A stretch of 23,614 bases of DNA from the IMG/VR virus record IMGVR_UViG_3300025449_000055, positions 1 to 23,614 of that record, one strand, 5' to 3'. The notes under the pieces were generated by a model. It was given only the letters and a program-made list of their open reading frames with translations, had not been told where the DNA came from and did no database searches. Source of the stretch: a virus. Below are positions 10,619 to 20,011 of the stretch, piece by piece. The position numbers and the translations under genes were made by a program. Position 1 is the stretch's first letter, and each line of letters starts with the position of its first letter.

Positions 10619-11478
10619 CAAGCACCTCTCAAGAATGCAACAGACATAGTTGTAGCATTACTTGAACCAGTAACACTTGACAATGTACTACCTGAAGATT
10701 GTGCAGCAATAGCAGTAATGTAATCAGTCGTTCCATTGCAATAAACAATGGTTGAGCAAACAGGAGTTGTACCATCTGTGCCTGAAGTACCAACTGCAGA
10801 TGATGCTGCAACGTTATAGTCCTTCAGCGTATTGTTGACTGCTACACCTACACCACATTGGTAACCAGTTGTAGTAGCTGCAAACGAGCACGAGACATTG
10901 ACTTGATAGTAGCCAGCAATTTGTGGCACATAGGCATGAGTTGAGCTATTCCAGTAAGTATTGCTATCAAAGTCAACTGTATCGTATGTGACTACATAAG
11001 TTGTAGCAGTATTAAAGGACTGAGCTGTTGATTGATGGATGAAGAACACAGGAGGGCTAGAAACTCCTGTACCACCACTTGTACGACCAATGACACCAGT
11101 CAAAGATACGTTAGGTGTTGTTCCTGACGTAACTGTGATTGGGCTTGTGCCTGTTACAGATGTAACTGCAGTTGATGGGCCATAGTAACTAGACAATCCT
11201 GATACGTTGTCATAAGTACCAATCTGATTACCTGATGAATCAGTCAAGACAAACTTATAGTTATAGGCTGCTTGCAACCAAATTTCAGTCTGAGGTCTGC
11301 CATCAGTTCCAAGGGTAATTGGGTTAGTGTTAGCAATCGTGCCTAAGTTATCAGAATAAGTTGTCAATGGTGTGCTTGATCCTGCTTGATATGTATAAAG
11401 CAGACCACCATTAAGAGGTAATCCTGTTGTAGTTGTTTGTGCAACTGCGTTAAATAGGGGTGAGAGGTTTACGCTCAT
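10618..11478 (-). CDS. Short tail fibre protein with C1q-like end
   Basis: A 286-aa protein. Residues 1-95 form a common podovirus fibre N-terminal domain: LPLNGGLLYTYQAGSSTPLT, TNPITLGTDGRPQTEIWL, YKFVLTDSSGNQIGTYD. A Thr/Ser-rich shaft follows (TSVTGTSPITVTSGTTPNVS, TSGGTGVS). The C-terminal 140 residues look like a C1q/TNF-type jelly roll (IAGYYQVNVSCSF, ending SVAFLRGA), often used as a receptor-binding head. It likely binds the host surface. It follows the ejection-protein genes with an ATGA overlap. Confidence 0.75.
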   Translation of the reverse strand: MSVNLSPLFNAVAQTTTTGLPLNGGLLYTYQAGSSTPLTTYSDNLGTIANTNPITLGTDGRPQTEIWLQAAYNYKFVLTDSSGNQIGTYDNVSGLSSYYGPSTAVTSVTGTSPITVTSGTTPNVSLTGVIGRTSGGTGVSSPPVFFIHQSTAQSFNTATTYVVTYDTVDFDSNTYWNSSTHAYVPQIAGYYQVNVSCSFAATTTGYQCGVGVAVNNTLKDYNVAASSAVGTSGTDGTTPVCSTIVYCNGTTDYITAIAAQSSGSTLSSVTGSSNATTMSVAFLRGA

Positions 11479-13475
11479 TGTGAATCCTTAATTGACAATC
11501 CTGTATAGGGGTTGATAGATTTTTCAGCAGTAGCACCACTTCTAACTTGTTTCATCTTTTCTTTGGCAAATTGTACAAATGGAACAGAAGCACCACCTGT
11601 TTTTGCAGCAAGATAAGACTCACCAACATTTTGAGCTGCTTGACCTAAATAGCCTGACAAAGTATTTGAATGATTAAATACTCCAGTTTTAGGTTGAGAT
11701 ACTTTAGCACCCAAAGCATTGATTTCAGCTAAATCTTGTGAACCTTCAGGGCCATGAATATCAAATAACTTTTCTTTTTGTTTATCAAGAAATTTATTCA
11801 ATGTTGCAGGTGTGAAGTTTTTACTTTCACCAATAAATCCTGCTTTTTCTTTAGCAGAAAGAATGTGACCTGCTTTAACTGCTTCATGGGCTAAAGAATC
11901 TTGACCAACTTCATCAATCAATCTTCTAACTGCCTCTGGTGTTCCATTGGTTACAAACTTGTCATGGAATTTGGCAGCATTTAAACTTTCCATGCCTTTT
12001 TCTGCTTCTTCTGGTGTAACAGCTTCTTTGACTGCAGCTTTATAAGCAGGATTGTTTTTAATAACATTCATTCTTTCAGCATACAAAGCACGAGCTTGGT
12101 CTGCTAAAGGCTTAATGTTCTGCAAGTTATCAGGCAAAGGCAAGTTTTCTAATTGATCTCTAATGATGTGTGCAGCAGCTCTAGCAGTCCCTTTGCTGTT
12201 ATCCCTCATTTCACTTGCTAGATTACTTCTAAGGTTTTCATAATCCTCAAATGTCATGCTGCCACTTTTTACCAAATCATCAATGTCTCTTTTAATGCTA
12301 GACAAATGGTCTTCATAAGCATTCTTTTTAAGTTTAGCCTTTAATGCACTATCAATATTTTCTTTTAACTTTGTAACGTCAATAGGAAATTGACCTGCAT
12401 TTGCATCTTCTAATTTCTTGTAAGCATCTTTAATAGCAGATAAACGTTGATTATCTTTGGCAACTAAACCATCTATTTCAGCTTGACCAATACCACTTGG
12501 TGTTCTATCAGTAATGTTAGGTGCGTGTTTATCCAACAAGTTATCAAAAGCCTCAGAAAATTGCTTTGGCTGATTGTTGAAATGCTCACCTAAAGTATCT
12601 TGATGTTTGCTTCTGTTATTCCATTCTTCAGCATAACGACCTGTATCGTTAGTTCTTTGACCAGCACTTAAATTTACACCATGCTTTTCTTCTAGCTTTC
12701 TAGTTTCTAAGGCAGGTAAATTGATTTCTTCAAGAGGGATATTTCTAGTAACTGCTTGCAATTCAGGGCTTGCATCAGCAAGTGCAGCTTCAACTTTAGT
12801 TGCGTGTTCTGTTGCAGCAGCTCCACCACTTTGCAAACCACTTACAGGCTCAATGCGAACTGTGCCAACTTTGTTCTTAACTGCTTTAGTGGCAGCATTT
12901 GGCAAGTTTTTGAATTGGCTAAAAAGTTGTTGACTAGCAGGTCCAACAGCAGGTGCTGTGCCCATCAACTCTGGAAAAGGAGGAAGATTTAAATCTTGTG
13001 CCTTTTCTTGCAAGTATCCTAAATAATCCTGACCTTCTTTGGTCTGTGGTTGATAAGAAGGATGCGTTTTTAAGAATTGAGTTGCAATTCTTTCTGCTAT
13101 GGGTTGTGGTGCTTGGCCTGTGCTAATTGCTTCAGGAATACTTTGTACGATTCCTTTAACTTGCCCAACCAAAGGTAAAACTGTACCTGAAGCCAAAGAC
13201 AAACCTGCTTCATATCCACCTGCTGCTTTACGCAACAATGAATTAAACATTTGATTGTATTGACTAGGTACTTCAGTTGTTTTAGCTGGCTCTTTTGTTT
13301 TAAAAGTATTTAAAACAGCTAAATCAGGATCATTCTCATAATCGTGATACTGTAGATTAGGATTCTTACCTGACATTGTGCTTTTTTTAGGTGCAACAAT
13401 ATTAGCCTCAGAACCTACAGGAATGTAGTTTTTAAGGATAGATATATCAGGATCAGATTCGTAATCGTAAGCCAT
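11475..13475 (-). CDS. Large ejection (internal virion) protein, P22 gp16 position
   Basis: A 666-aa protein, mostly helical and charged (EDHLSSIKRDIDDLVKSGSM, AHIIRDQLENLPLPDNLQ). The N-terminus carries a near repeat: YDYESDPDISILKNY (about 3-17) and YHDYENDPDLAVLNTF (about 43-58). A hydrophobic Gly/Ala-rich segment is at about 85-110. No lysozyme motif is seen. It is the third of three consecutive large soluble proteins downstream of the tail factors, the slot of P22 gp16, which enters the host with DNA. That assignment is by order and size. Confidence 0.65.
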   Translation of the reverse strand: MAYDYESDPDISILKNYIPVGSEANIVAPKKSTMSGKNPNLQYHDYENDPDLAVLNTFKTKEPAKTTEVPSQYNQMFNSLLRKAAGGYEAGLSLASGTVLPLVGQVKGIVQSIPEAISTGQAPQPIAERIATQFLKTHPSYQPQTKEGQDYLGYLQEKAQDLNLPPFPELMGTAPAVGPASQQLFSQFKNLPNAATKAVKNKVGTVRIEPVSGLQSGGAAATEHATKVEAALADASPELQAVTRNIPLEEINLPALETRKLEEKHGVNLSAGQRTNDTGRYAEEWNNRSKHQDTLGEHFNNQPKQFSEAFDNLLDKHAPNITDRTPSGIGQAEIDGLVAKDNQRLSAIKDAYKKLEDANAGQFPIDVTKLKENIDSALKAKLKKNAYEDHLSSIKRDIDDLVKSGSMTFEDYENLRSNLASEMRDNSKGTARAAAHIIRDQLENLPLPDNLQNIKPLADQARALYAERMNVIKNNPAYKAAVKEAVTPEEAEKGMESLNAAKFHDKFVTNGTPEAVRRLIDEVGQDSLAHEAVKAGHILSAKEKAGFIGESKNFTPATLNKFLDKQKEKLFDIHGPEGSQDLAEINALGAKVSQPKTGVFNHSNTLSGYLGQAAQNVGESYLAAKTGGASVPFVQFAKEKMKQVRSGATAEKSINPYTGLSIKDSQ

Positions 13476-15001
13476 TAGAAATCACCTTTTTCCAAACGTT
13501 TCATGTTAAACATTTTAGTTTTGAATTTTTCAAATTCTGATGGACTAATACTATTTAAGATTTCACTAACTTCTTTTTGCTTAACTTTAGGTGCTAAGTT
13601 ACTAGAGTTGATGTTTTGAATCATAAATATTCTTGGGTCATAATTGTCTTTCCATGCTTCCTTAAATGCTAAGGTGTTTGCATGACCATTGACATCACCC
13701 TTTTTATTAATAAACGTGCCATAGGCTTTGGCATATTTTTCAAATGCTGTGCTTGTTGCATCAGTTCTATCAGCAATTGATTTGAGAGCACCAGCAGTAA
13801 TGTTTTCACTACCATTTGCAAGTTGGTTAACTTGTTGACCATGTACGCTATCAACACCCATGATAGATGCTTGTAATTGAGCATTTTGTGCAAGGTTTTT
13901 GACCAATTTATCTAACTGTTCATCACCAGCAATCCATTTACCAGCACTTCTCAATACTTGTTCTGGTTTGCTTCCTGCAGTTGCTGCAATGTTTTGACGA
14001 ATCAAATTGGTAGTTTGTTTAGCATCTTCAGCTAAATTTGCTTTGTCAATAACAGAATTATGATGAGCAATGCCAGAATTGTAAGCATCTTGTTGTTGTT
14101 TATTAAGTTGTGTTACACCACCAGTAGGAATGCTCATCAAGTCTTTTACCAAAGGCTCAAATCTAGCTTTTGGCTCACCCATAGCTTGTGGTGTTACACC
14201 TTTGGGCTGAACTTCATTGGTAGTTGTTGTCCCAGTTGATCCTACTTGTACAGGTTGACCTTGAGCATTCAACATATACTTTACACCATTCAATTCAAAC
14301 ATACTGCTAGGATTATTTCCTGACAATGTTTGAACTGTTCCTGCTAAAGGATTAACTTGACTAATTTGACCAGTAGCAGATGTTGCAACTGCAGGTGCTT
14401 GTTGTCCTAATAAACCACTAGCTCCTGTACCAATGCGTGTTGCATTTTGATACAAGTTAGGCAGTTGACTAGGTGCTTTGTCAATAATATTTGTGATGTG
14501 CCCAAATGATTGAAGTGCTTCATTAGGTGTCAAGCCACTTTGTACTGCAGTTTGAAAATCATTAGCATTTAGTTCATGTAATCTGTCTCTAGCTGCTTTG
14601 GCTACCTTGGGGTCTTGGCTCATAGCTAACTGAGACAAACCTAAAACTTCTCTATCAGATGCTCTTGCAGACGAAATATCAAGAACCCTTCTTAATTTTT
14701 CACCACCTAATTTTAATTGTGTGGATTCAGATTCTGCTTTAGCTTGAGCAATCTTAGATGGGTTTGTACCTTCAGCTAACTGAATGGCAAGGTCAGATTG
14801 TCTTAAAAGTTTAGGTTTTTGCTGTTCAGCAAATTCTGTTTCAGCTTGTTGTTGACGTAAAGCCAAAGGGTTAGTTTGTTGAGCTTGTTGATAAGCCTGT
14901 GCTCCACGAGCAACATTTAGCATATCAGCTATGCTCATGCCTTGTGTTGCATTGACTCTGGATGCTACGTCAGAAAAGTTTGCGTTGACTGTGGATGTCA
15001 T
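13475..15001 (-). CDS. Ejection (internal virion) protein, P22 gp20 position
   Basis: A 508-aa Gln/Ala-rich helical protein: MLNVARGAQAYQQAQQ, ALRQQQAETEFAEQQKPK, then helices with DREVLGLSQLAMSQ, and a C-terminal EVSEILNSISPSEFEKF. The region around 240-260 has a VKYMLNAQGQPVQVGS strand pair, seen in injected phage proteins. It lies between the gp7-like and gp16-like genes and overlaps the latter by one base (TAATG). No enzymatic motif is visible. Likely held in the capsid and ejected with the genome. Confidence 0.68.
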   Translation of the reverse strand: MTSTVNANFSDVASRVNATQGMSIADMLNVARGAQAYQQAQQTNPLALRQQQAETEFAEQQKPKLLRQSDLAIQLAEGTNPSKIAQAKAESESTQLKLGGEKLRRVLDISSARASDREVLGLSQLAMSQDPKVAKAARDRLHELNANDFQTAVQSGLTPNEALQSFGHITNIIDKAPSQLPNLYQNATRIGTGASGLLGQQAPAVATSATGQISQVNPLAGTVQTLSGNNPSSMFELNGVKYMLNAQGQPVQVGSTGTTTTNEVQPKGVTPQAMGEPKARFEPLVKDLMSIPTGGVTQLNKQQQDAYNSGIAHHNSVIDKANLAEDAKQTTNLIRQNIAATAGSKPEQVLRSAGKWIAGDEQLDKLVKNLAQNAQLQASIMGVDSVHGQQVNQLANGSENITAGALKSIADRTDATSTAFEKYAKAYGTFINKKGDVNGHANTLAFKEAWKDNYDPRIFMIQNINSSNLAPKVKQKEVSEILNSISPSEFEKFKTKMFNMKRLEKGDF

Positions 15002-15016
15002 GGTGTTGGCCTCACG

Positions 15017-15715
15017 TTATCCGGGGTACATAGTAGGGTCATAAGGTGTGGGTGTAGGTGCTGTTGGTGTCTTAGGAGCTAATAAACTAGCTAAGAAATT
15101 GTTTTGAGCCAAACTTTGTGCTCCACCACTAATTGCATTTGCTGAACCTACTTGTCCTGCTGCCTGTGCGTTTGCTGAACCAACACCCAAATTAGCAATG
15201 TTGGTAGCATTGCCAGTAGCAAGATTAGAAAGACCTGTAACAGCATTTTGACCAATCCCTGCTATGCTAGACAATCTATTAAAGATGTTTCCTTGCTGTG
15301 TCTGATAATTGTTAAACGCATTTTGGTAAGCACTTTGCGCTGTGTTTTGAGTGTAATCCTCAAGACCCTTAATTGCATTACCACCAATCAATCCACCAGT
15401 TGCATTGTTAGCAGCATTCAGAGCACCTTGGCCTTGTTGCAATTGAAAACCATAGTTAGGAGCTAAATTTTGGTTTAATTGTTGTGGCCCAAATGACTGA
15501 GTTAAGCTAGGCAAAGAAGACGCAAGTTGATTTAAACCTGTTTGCCCAGTTTGCAAATATGGGTTGTAATTGGGTGAAAGGTTTTGAAAGTTTTGTTGCA
15601 ACTGCTGTTGAGCAGCGTTGGCTGCATTTGCTTGTGTGTTGGCTGCAGACTTTGCTGCTTGAGAGTTAATTAAGGAACTCCCAATCGTTGCTGCTGCTAA
15701 ATATGCAAAAGGCAT
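15017..15715 (-). CDS. DNA transfer protein, P22 gp7-like
   Basis: A 232-aa Gln/Ala/Asn-rich protein with the family pattern: an N-terminal Ala-rich helix (AAATIGSSLINSQAAKSAA), ALNAANNATGGLIGGNAIKG, QSAYQNAFNNYQTQQGNIFN, RLSSIAGIGQNA, and ANAQAAGQVGSANA. It ends in a Pro/Thr-rich tail. This series is typical of gp7-type DNA transfer proteins of P22-like podoviruses; the first of the injected proteins. AGGAGTTAATC before the ATG is an excellent ribosome site. Confidence 0.85.
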   Translation of the reverse strand: MPFAYLAAATIGSSLINSQAAKSAANTQANAANAAQQQLQQNFQNLSPNYNPYLQTGQTGLNQLASSLPSLTQSFGPQQLNQNLAPNYGFQLQQGQGALNAANNATGGLIGGNAIKGLEDYTQNTAQSAYQNAFNNYQTQQGNIFNRLSSIAGIGQNAVTGLSNLATGNATNIANLGVGSANAQAAGQVGSANAISGGAQSLAQNNFLASLLAPKTPTAPTPTPYDPTMYPG

Positions 15716-15717
15716 GA

Positions 15718-16086
15718 TTAACTCCTAGAAATCAAAACTTCATCGACCTTGGAAACATCTTTTTCATCAGTCGAATGAATACAAAACCAAACACAATCTT
15801 CAAGAGCCTCAATGGAATGATGAGTCTCAGCAATGATGTTCAAACAATATGGTGCTACTACTTCTTTATTATATTCTTCAGTTTTAATTAACGCACGTCC
15901 AGAAGCAAGGATACTTAAATGAGAGAAAACGTGCTTGTGCATCCCTGCAACATAACCCTTGGGTATGACCATTTCTTTGGCATACAGGTTATCAGAGAAG
16001 TGATGCTTAACCTGTGGGTCAACATCGAATTTGCCTTCTAGGTCTTTATGGTAAGTCATAGTATGGGACTTTATATTGTTTGCCAT
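15718..16086 (-). CDS. Cupin-fold protein in the virion operon
   Basis: A 122-aa single-domain cupin. Motif 1 is MVIPKGYVAGMHKHVFSHLS with His50, His52 and His56; motif 2 includes NIIAETHHSIEALEDCVWFC with His89-His90. These are the expected metal ligands, and no other catalytic domain is present. Similar cupins occur next to tail genes in aquatic podoviruses, where the function is not known; they may be structural or act on a small molecule. It overlaps the preceding small gene by 41 nt and is followed closely by the gp7-like gene. Confidence 0.8.
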   Translation of the reverse strand: MANNIKSHTMTYHKDLEGKFDVDPQVKHHFSDNLYAKEMVIPKGYVAGMHKHVFSHLSILASGRALIKTEEYNKEVVAPYCLNIIAETHHSIEALEDCVWFCIHSTDEKDVSKVDEVLISRS

Positions 16087-16270
16087 TCACAGTAACCTGC
16101 ATATAGCCTTTGGGCTGGCTAGGTAAGGATGGAGTTGTTGATGTTGCACTAAAGTTCAATAAATTGATGAAAAACTGCTGCCAAGGTCTTGTAGGCCTCT
16201 TAGAAGCAGTATCCAAAAACTCACTTTGTGGGTAAGGATTGTTCTGTGGTGAACCATAAATACTAGGCAT
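16046..16270 (-). CDS. Small virion-operon protein, unknown function
   Basis: A 74-aa protein beginning MPSIYGSPQNNPYPQSEFLD, with RPTRPWQQFFINLLNF in the middle and GYMQVTVNGKQYKVPYYDLP at the end. The C-terminal beta pair is conserved in similar short proteins after gp10-like genes. It starts at a TAATG junction with the gp10-like gene and overlaps the cupin by 41 nt. In P22 the gp26 needle gene lies at this place, but this protein is far too short and not a coiled coil, so it is not a needle. Confidence 0.68.
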   Translation of the reverse strand: MPSIYGSPQNNPYPQSEFLDTASKRPTRPWQQFFINLLNFSATSTTPSLPSQPKGYMQVTVNGKQYKVPYYDLP

Positions 16271-18477
16271 TAGTTCTCCCCTACGCTAGATTTAAGATTG
16301 CTTGACACAATCGTAGCAAATACTGGATCACTCACCACGACCTCAAAAACCCTATCCCTTGACCATCCTAATCGCCTCCAGATGGCGCGATTCTTATATT
16401 TTCCTTGCTTACCAATGGATACCCAATGCTCATTTGACCATGTAGAGCCACCATCAGATGACCACCTCAGCATAGCTTGTGGGTTAACACCAGCAGTTGA
16501 GCTTGTAGAAACACCAGTTGTACCTGCTACAGCTAGTCCAGCAATGGCAATTCCTGCAACAGCAGTTGTTGAAGAACTTGATGTTGTTGGTGCTAAACCT
16601 ACTGCTGGCTGAAACTGAATCTGTAATTCATCAAAATACTGCCTTTGAAGGTCAGTCACCAAATGTGGTGCTCGTCTGAGCCTTCTGACTTCTTGACCAT
16701 TGTCTGTGTAATTGTTAGGGTCTAGCTTGTAAATGTTGCCATTTTGCCAATCACCAACGTACACATAGCCACCAAAAGTAGCAGAACAGTTACCACGATG
16801 CCTATGGTAGTTGTTGTAGTTATCAGTCCATAGCCATTTGTGCCACATGGTCGTGCTAATGTCGTAAACCCATGTTAAGTCTAGGCTAGGAAAGGAAATC
16901 ACATAGCACTCATGGCCTTCTAGCTGATAAGTCCATGCAATAGCATCGTCAATCTTTTGGTTAACAAGGGTATTCTCAACTGCATGGGTACTGATCCTAG
17001 TAGGAACGTAGCCATTCATCATCACGATTTGGCCTTGGCCTCGTTGGTTTCTTGAGAGGTAAGCAAAGGAGTTGCCAACACGAGAAATGCTGAACTTGGC
17101 AATGATGCCATGCTGAGTAGAGGTTCCCGGTATCCTTTGCAAAGGAAAAGGAAACGACCCCACATCCACCCACACCTCAGAACTTACCTCACCTAACAAA
17201 TACAGCTCACGATGGTCAACCACAAGAGAAACCAATTGGTCAGGAGCACCATCTTTGCTAGAGAAAGACAAAGGATTTGTTAAGGTCTGCAACAAGTTAG
17301 AAGTTGCGAATTGCTGAGTATTTGGCCTGTTATAGACAAAATAATTGTCCACCACATCAACCACATCAGCACCTGTAAACGCACCATCATTGCTTGGCAG
17401 AATGGTAAAGTTGTTAGCAGTAAAAGATTGAGAGTTACCTAAAGGACTGTAATTAGCAGTTCCTGTTTCACCTGTGCCTGAACCAGTAGCTGACAACACA
17501 GGAGCAGATGTGTAAAACGACCCATTATTGGTCATTGTGTAATCGTTGTTTAACCCAAAGACTAGGTTAATCGTAGCTCCTGTACCTTTACCACCCACAA
17601 AAGTAACTGGTGAAGTTGGAGCAGACTGATACACACCATTGACCACGACCTGATAAGTCGCAATAGCACCTGTAGAAACAGTTAAAACCTTGATTTGAGC
17701 TGCAGTAGTATACGCACCACCAAACGCAGTTAAAACGTCTCCTACGCTGTATCCTGAGCCTCCAGTAGCCAATGTTGAGGATACAACTGTAATTGAGTTC
17801 CAAGTCACAGTAGCAGTCGTGCCATAAGCAGGGCTTGCAATTGTCACAGATGGAGGGCTAGTAAAGCCACTACCTGCATTGGTCAATGTAATCCCTGTAA
17901 CAGTTCCATTGGTTACGGAATTGTTAAGAGTGTAGATTCCTAGACCATTTGAGGTATTAGGAACTGCAGTAATGATGGTGTTAGCAGGAACTCCAGTCCC
18001 TGTGATGGCTTGGCCTACATAAAGTGAGCCTGATGCAATGCCTGTGACATTGATCTGGTTGCCAGAAATAATGCCATTAAAGGTTGCTGTTTGAGTAGTG
18101 GAAATATACCAAGAGTAGCGATTAGAGCCATCAGTAATCATTACCTGAAGGCCATTGTCAGCTATGCCTACCCTGCCAGTTGTGGTAAGGAGTTGCCCTA
18201 TTTGGGTTGAGTTGCCACTTTGGTCAATGTAGTAAACATAAGAGCCAGCAACTGCAACCATGTACTTGCCACCAGAGAGGGTACGCAAGCCTCTAACTTC
18301 TGCATTGGCTAGAGTGGCGAAAGGTGTAAGACCCGGAGTTGGATAGAGGGCCACCACACCCCTTTGACCTGCCTGTTTTAATGGGTCAATTTCAGGACGA
18401 AAGTTTATACACTCACTATCATCTTGATAAATTGAGGCTGCTGTATAACTAGGCCCAACAAAACCCATTTCAGGCAT
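16270..18477 (-). CDS. Tail accessory factor, P22 gp10-like, with a large inserted region
   Basis: The start at 18477 (MPEMGFVGPSYTAASIYQDD) is favoured by GGGG seven bases upstream, giving 735 aa. The N-terminal domain has CINFRPEI and ALYPTPGLTPFATL, and the conserved core resumes at TGADVVDVVDNYFVYN and VSLVVDHRELYLLGEVSSEV, RIPGTSTQHGIIAKFS, GHECYVISFPSLDLTWVYD. These are gp10-type beta-propeller features. About 210 residues (roughly 131-343) are inserted: an ISGNQINVTGIASG domain and several GSGF/YTSxP-like repeats. gp10 sits below gp4 and plugs the tail to keep DNA inside. The C-terminus carries an extra Ser/Thr/Ala-rich stretch. Confidence 0.87.
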   Translation of the reverse strand: MPEMGFVGPSYTAASIYQDDSECINFRPEIDPLKQAGQRGVVALYPTPGLTPFATLANAEVRGLRTLSGGKYMVAVAGSYVYYIDQSGNSTQIGQLLTTTGRVGIADNGLQVMITDGSNRYSWYISTTQTATFNGIISGNQINVTGIASGSLYVGQAITGTGVPANTIITAVPNTSNGLGIYTLNNSVTNGTVTGITLTNAGSGFTSPPSVTIASPAYGTTATVTWNSITVVSSTLATGGSGYSVGDVLTAFGGAYTTAAQIKVLTVSTGAIATYQVVVNGVYQSAPTSPVTFVGGKGTGATINLVFGLNNDYTMTNNGSFYTSAPVLSATGSGTGETGTANYSPLGNSQSFTANNFTILPSNDGAFTGADVVDVVDNYFVYNRPNTQQFATSNLLQTLTNPLSFSSKDGAPDQLVSLVVDHRELYLLGEVSSEVWVDVGSFPFPLQRIPGTSTQHGIIAKFSISRVGNSFAYLSRNQRGQGQIVMMNGYVPTRISTHAVENTLVNQKIDDAIAWTYQLEGHECYVISFPSLDLTWVYDISTTMWHKWLWTDNYNNYHRHRGNCSATFGGYVYVGDWQNGNIYKLDPNNYTDNGQEVRRLRRAPHLVTDLQRQYFDELQIQFQPAVGLAPTTSSSSTTAVAGIAIAGLAVAGTTGVSTSSTAGVNPQAMLRWSSDGGSTWSNEHWVSIGKQGKYKNRAIWRRLGWSRDRVFEVVVSDPVFATIVSSNLKSSVGEN

Positions 18478-18478
18478 T

Positions 18479-20011
18479 TTATAGCCCCACTTTCGCAATA
18501 ATGTCTTGTACTGCCTGAATCAAATAAGGCATAACAAAACTATTATCAACACCTTGATAAACTGGATTACCATGCTCATCCACAGCATTGGGTTGCCCAT
18601 GAACTGCATTTGGAACTTCTGCTTGTAGCTCATCAGCAATAAAGCCAACGTCTTCAATCCCATTTGACTCCCACACAAAACTGCGAGGAAGTAAAGCCTT
18701 GATCTTGGCAATGCCTACACCTGCTGCCAAGTTTGTGATGTTATTCTTTAGCCTTCTGTCAGAAGAAGTTGCATAAGTCGTTGTAGTGCCATTTGTTGCA
18801 ATATAGCCTACAGTTGAATAACTAGAAGGAGTGCCATAACCAAAGTAAGCTAGGTTAGTTCCTGAGTTATTAACAATTGCACCCAAAGCAGTACCACTTG
18901 AGCTAGAGTTGTAAGCACCTACTGCAGTACCACCAGAGGTAGAAGTTGTACCATATACAGTTACTTGGGTTGACCAAGAGTTAACTGTGCCAAATACTGC
19001 ATTACCTGAAACATACATTGAACCCCAAGGGTAAGATGATGATCCAAGGCTAATAGAGGAACTAGAAGGCACAAAACCAGAGCTATACATGGCAACTGCA
19101 CCAGAGCTATTGGCAAGGCCTACAGTCGTTGCACTAGCAGATATGCCATAAGCACTACCCCAAGGGAAAGTGGTAGATGCTCCAATATTGACACCATTAA
19201 AGGCAGCAGCATTGGTTGAGGTATTTCCTGCAGCTACAACTGCTTGCAATGTAGGAGTAGAACCACCAGAAGGTGTAGCCCATTGACCATCATTTCTCAA
19301 GAAAGTCGTAGTGCCACCAGTAGGAGCTGGAATTGAATAAGAATTCCAATAAAAGCTACCTGCAACTGCCAATCCTGACCAACGATAACCTGAAGTTCCT
19401 AAAGCAATTGAGTTATCAGCAGCAGGAACAAAGGTATTGTTGTTAAGGATAACTGTGTTAGTTGAGCCACCATAGTTGTTCTGAATGCCAACTGCTGAGC
19501 CATTACCTGAAATACCTTGTAGGCTAGAACCAATGGCAACACCAATGTAAACACCATTGATATTTGCACCAACAGTAGCATTGTTGCCAGCAGTTAAGAC
19601 TTGTTGCAAAGTAGGAGTTGTGCCTCCAGTACCATTAGAAGCTGCTGTAATGCGTCCATAAGCATCAACTGTGATGTTTGCAGACGTATAACTCCCTGCC
19701 GTAACTGCTGTTGTGGCTAGCCCAATCGTACCAGAAGAAGTAATTGGCCCACCAGTTAATTGACCTGATGCAGTACCAACTGAAGTCACAGTACCAATCC
19801 CTGAACCACTAGGAGTAGCCCATGTGCCATCATTCCTCAAAAACGTAGTTGTCGAGCCTGTTGGAGCTGCAATTGCGTAATTGTTCCAAGTGAAATTGGT
19901 TGTGGTCAATGAGGCATTAGGGAAAACACCTGTGTAAACAGCAGTATTAACGTCATTCAGCCATGATGACCTGATTACTGTTACACCATCTGTGAAAGTT
20001 GTACTAGCCAT
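18479..20011 (-). CDS. Tail fibre with C-terminal S74 self-cleaving chaperone
   Basis: A 510-aa fibre. The N-terminal region has VIRSSWLNDVNTAVYTGVF. The shaft repeats APTGSTTTFLRNDGTWATPS (again as APTGGTTTFLRNDGQWATPS) and TPTLQQVLTAGN / TPTLQAVVAAGN. From residue 416, SSDRRLKNNITNL starts a peptidase S74 chaperone with catalytic Ser417 and Lys422, five apart as in endosialidase fibres, followed by GFIADELQAEVPNAV and FVMPYLIQAVQ. The domain trimerises the fibre and then cuts itself off. GAGAGG six bases before the ATG lies inside the end of the HNH gene. Probable receptor binding. Confidence 0.88.
   Translation of the reverse strand: MASTTFTDGVTVIRSSWLNDVNTAVYTGVFPNASLTTTNFTWNNYAIAAPTGSTTTFLRNDGTWATPSGSGIGTVTSVGTASGQLTGGPITSSGTIGLATTAVTAGSYTSANITVDAYGRITAASNGTGGTTPTLQQVLTAGNNATVGANINGVYIGVAIGSSLQGISGNGSAVGIQNNYGGSTNTVILNNNTFVPAADNSIALGTSGYRWSGLAVAGSFYWNSYSIPAPTGGTTTFLRNDGQWATPSGGSTPTLQAVVAAGNTSTNAAAFNGVNIGASTTFPWGSAYGISASATTVGLANSSGAVAMYSSGFVPSSSSISLGSSSYPWGSMYVSGNAVFGTVNSWSTQVTVYGTTSTSGGTAVGAYNSSSSGTALGAIVNNSGTNLAYFGYGTPSSYSTVGYIATNGTTTTYATSSDRRLKNNITNLAAGVGIAKIKALLPRSFVWESNGIEDVGFIADELQAEVPNAVHGQPNAVDEHGNPVYQGVDNSFVMPYLIQAVQDIIAKVGL

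Noticed and set aside
13669-13893. Short second-frame readings inside the ejection and fibre genes (also 17588-17803, 18520-18711, 19399-19581)
   Set aside because: Low-complexity composition shifts (Gln, Leu, Val runs) without start signals; they are shadows of repetitive virion genes.
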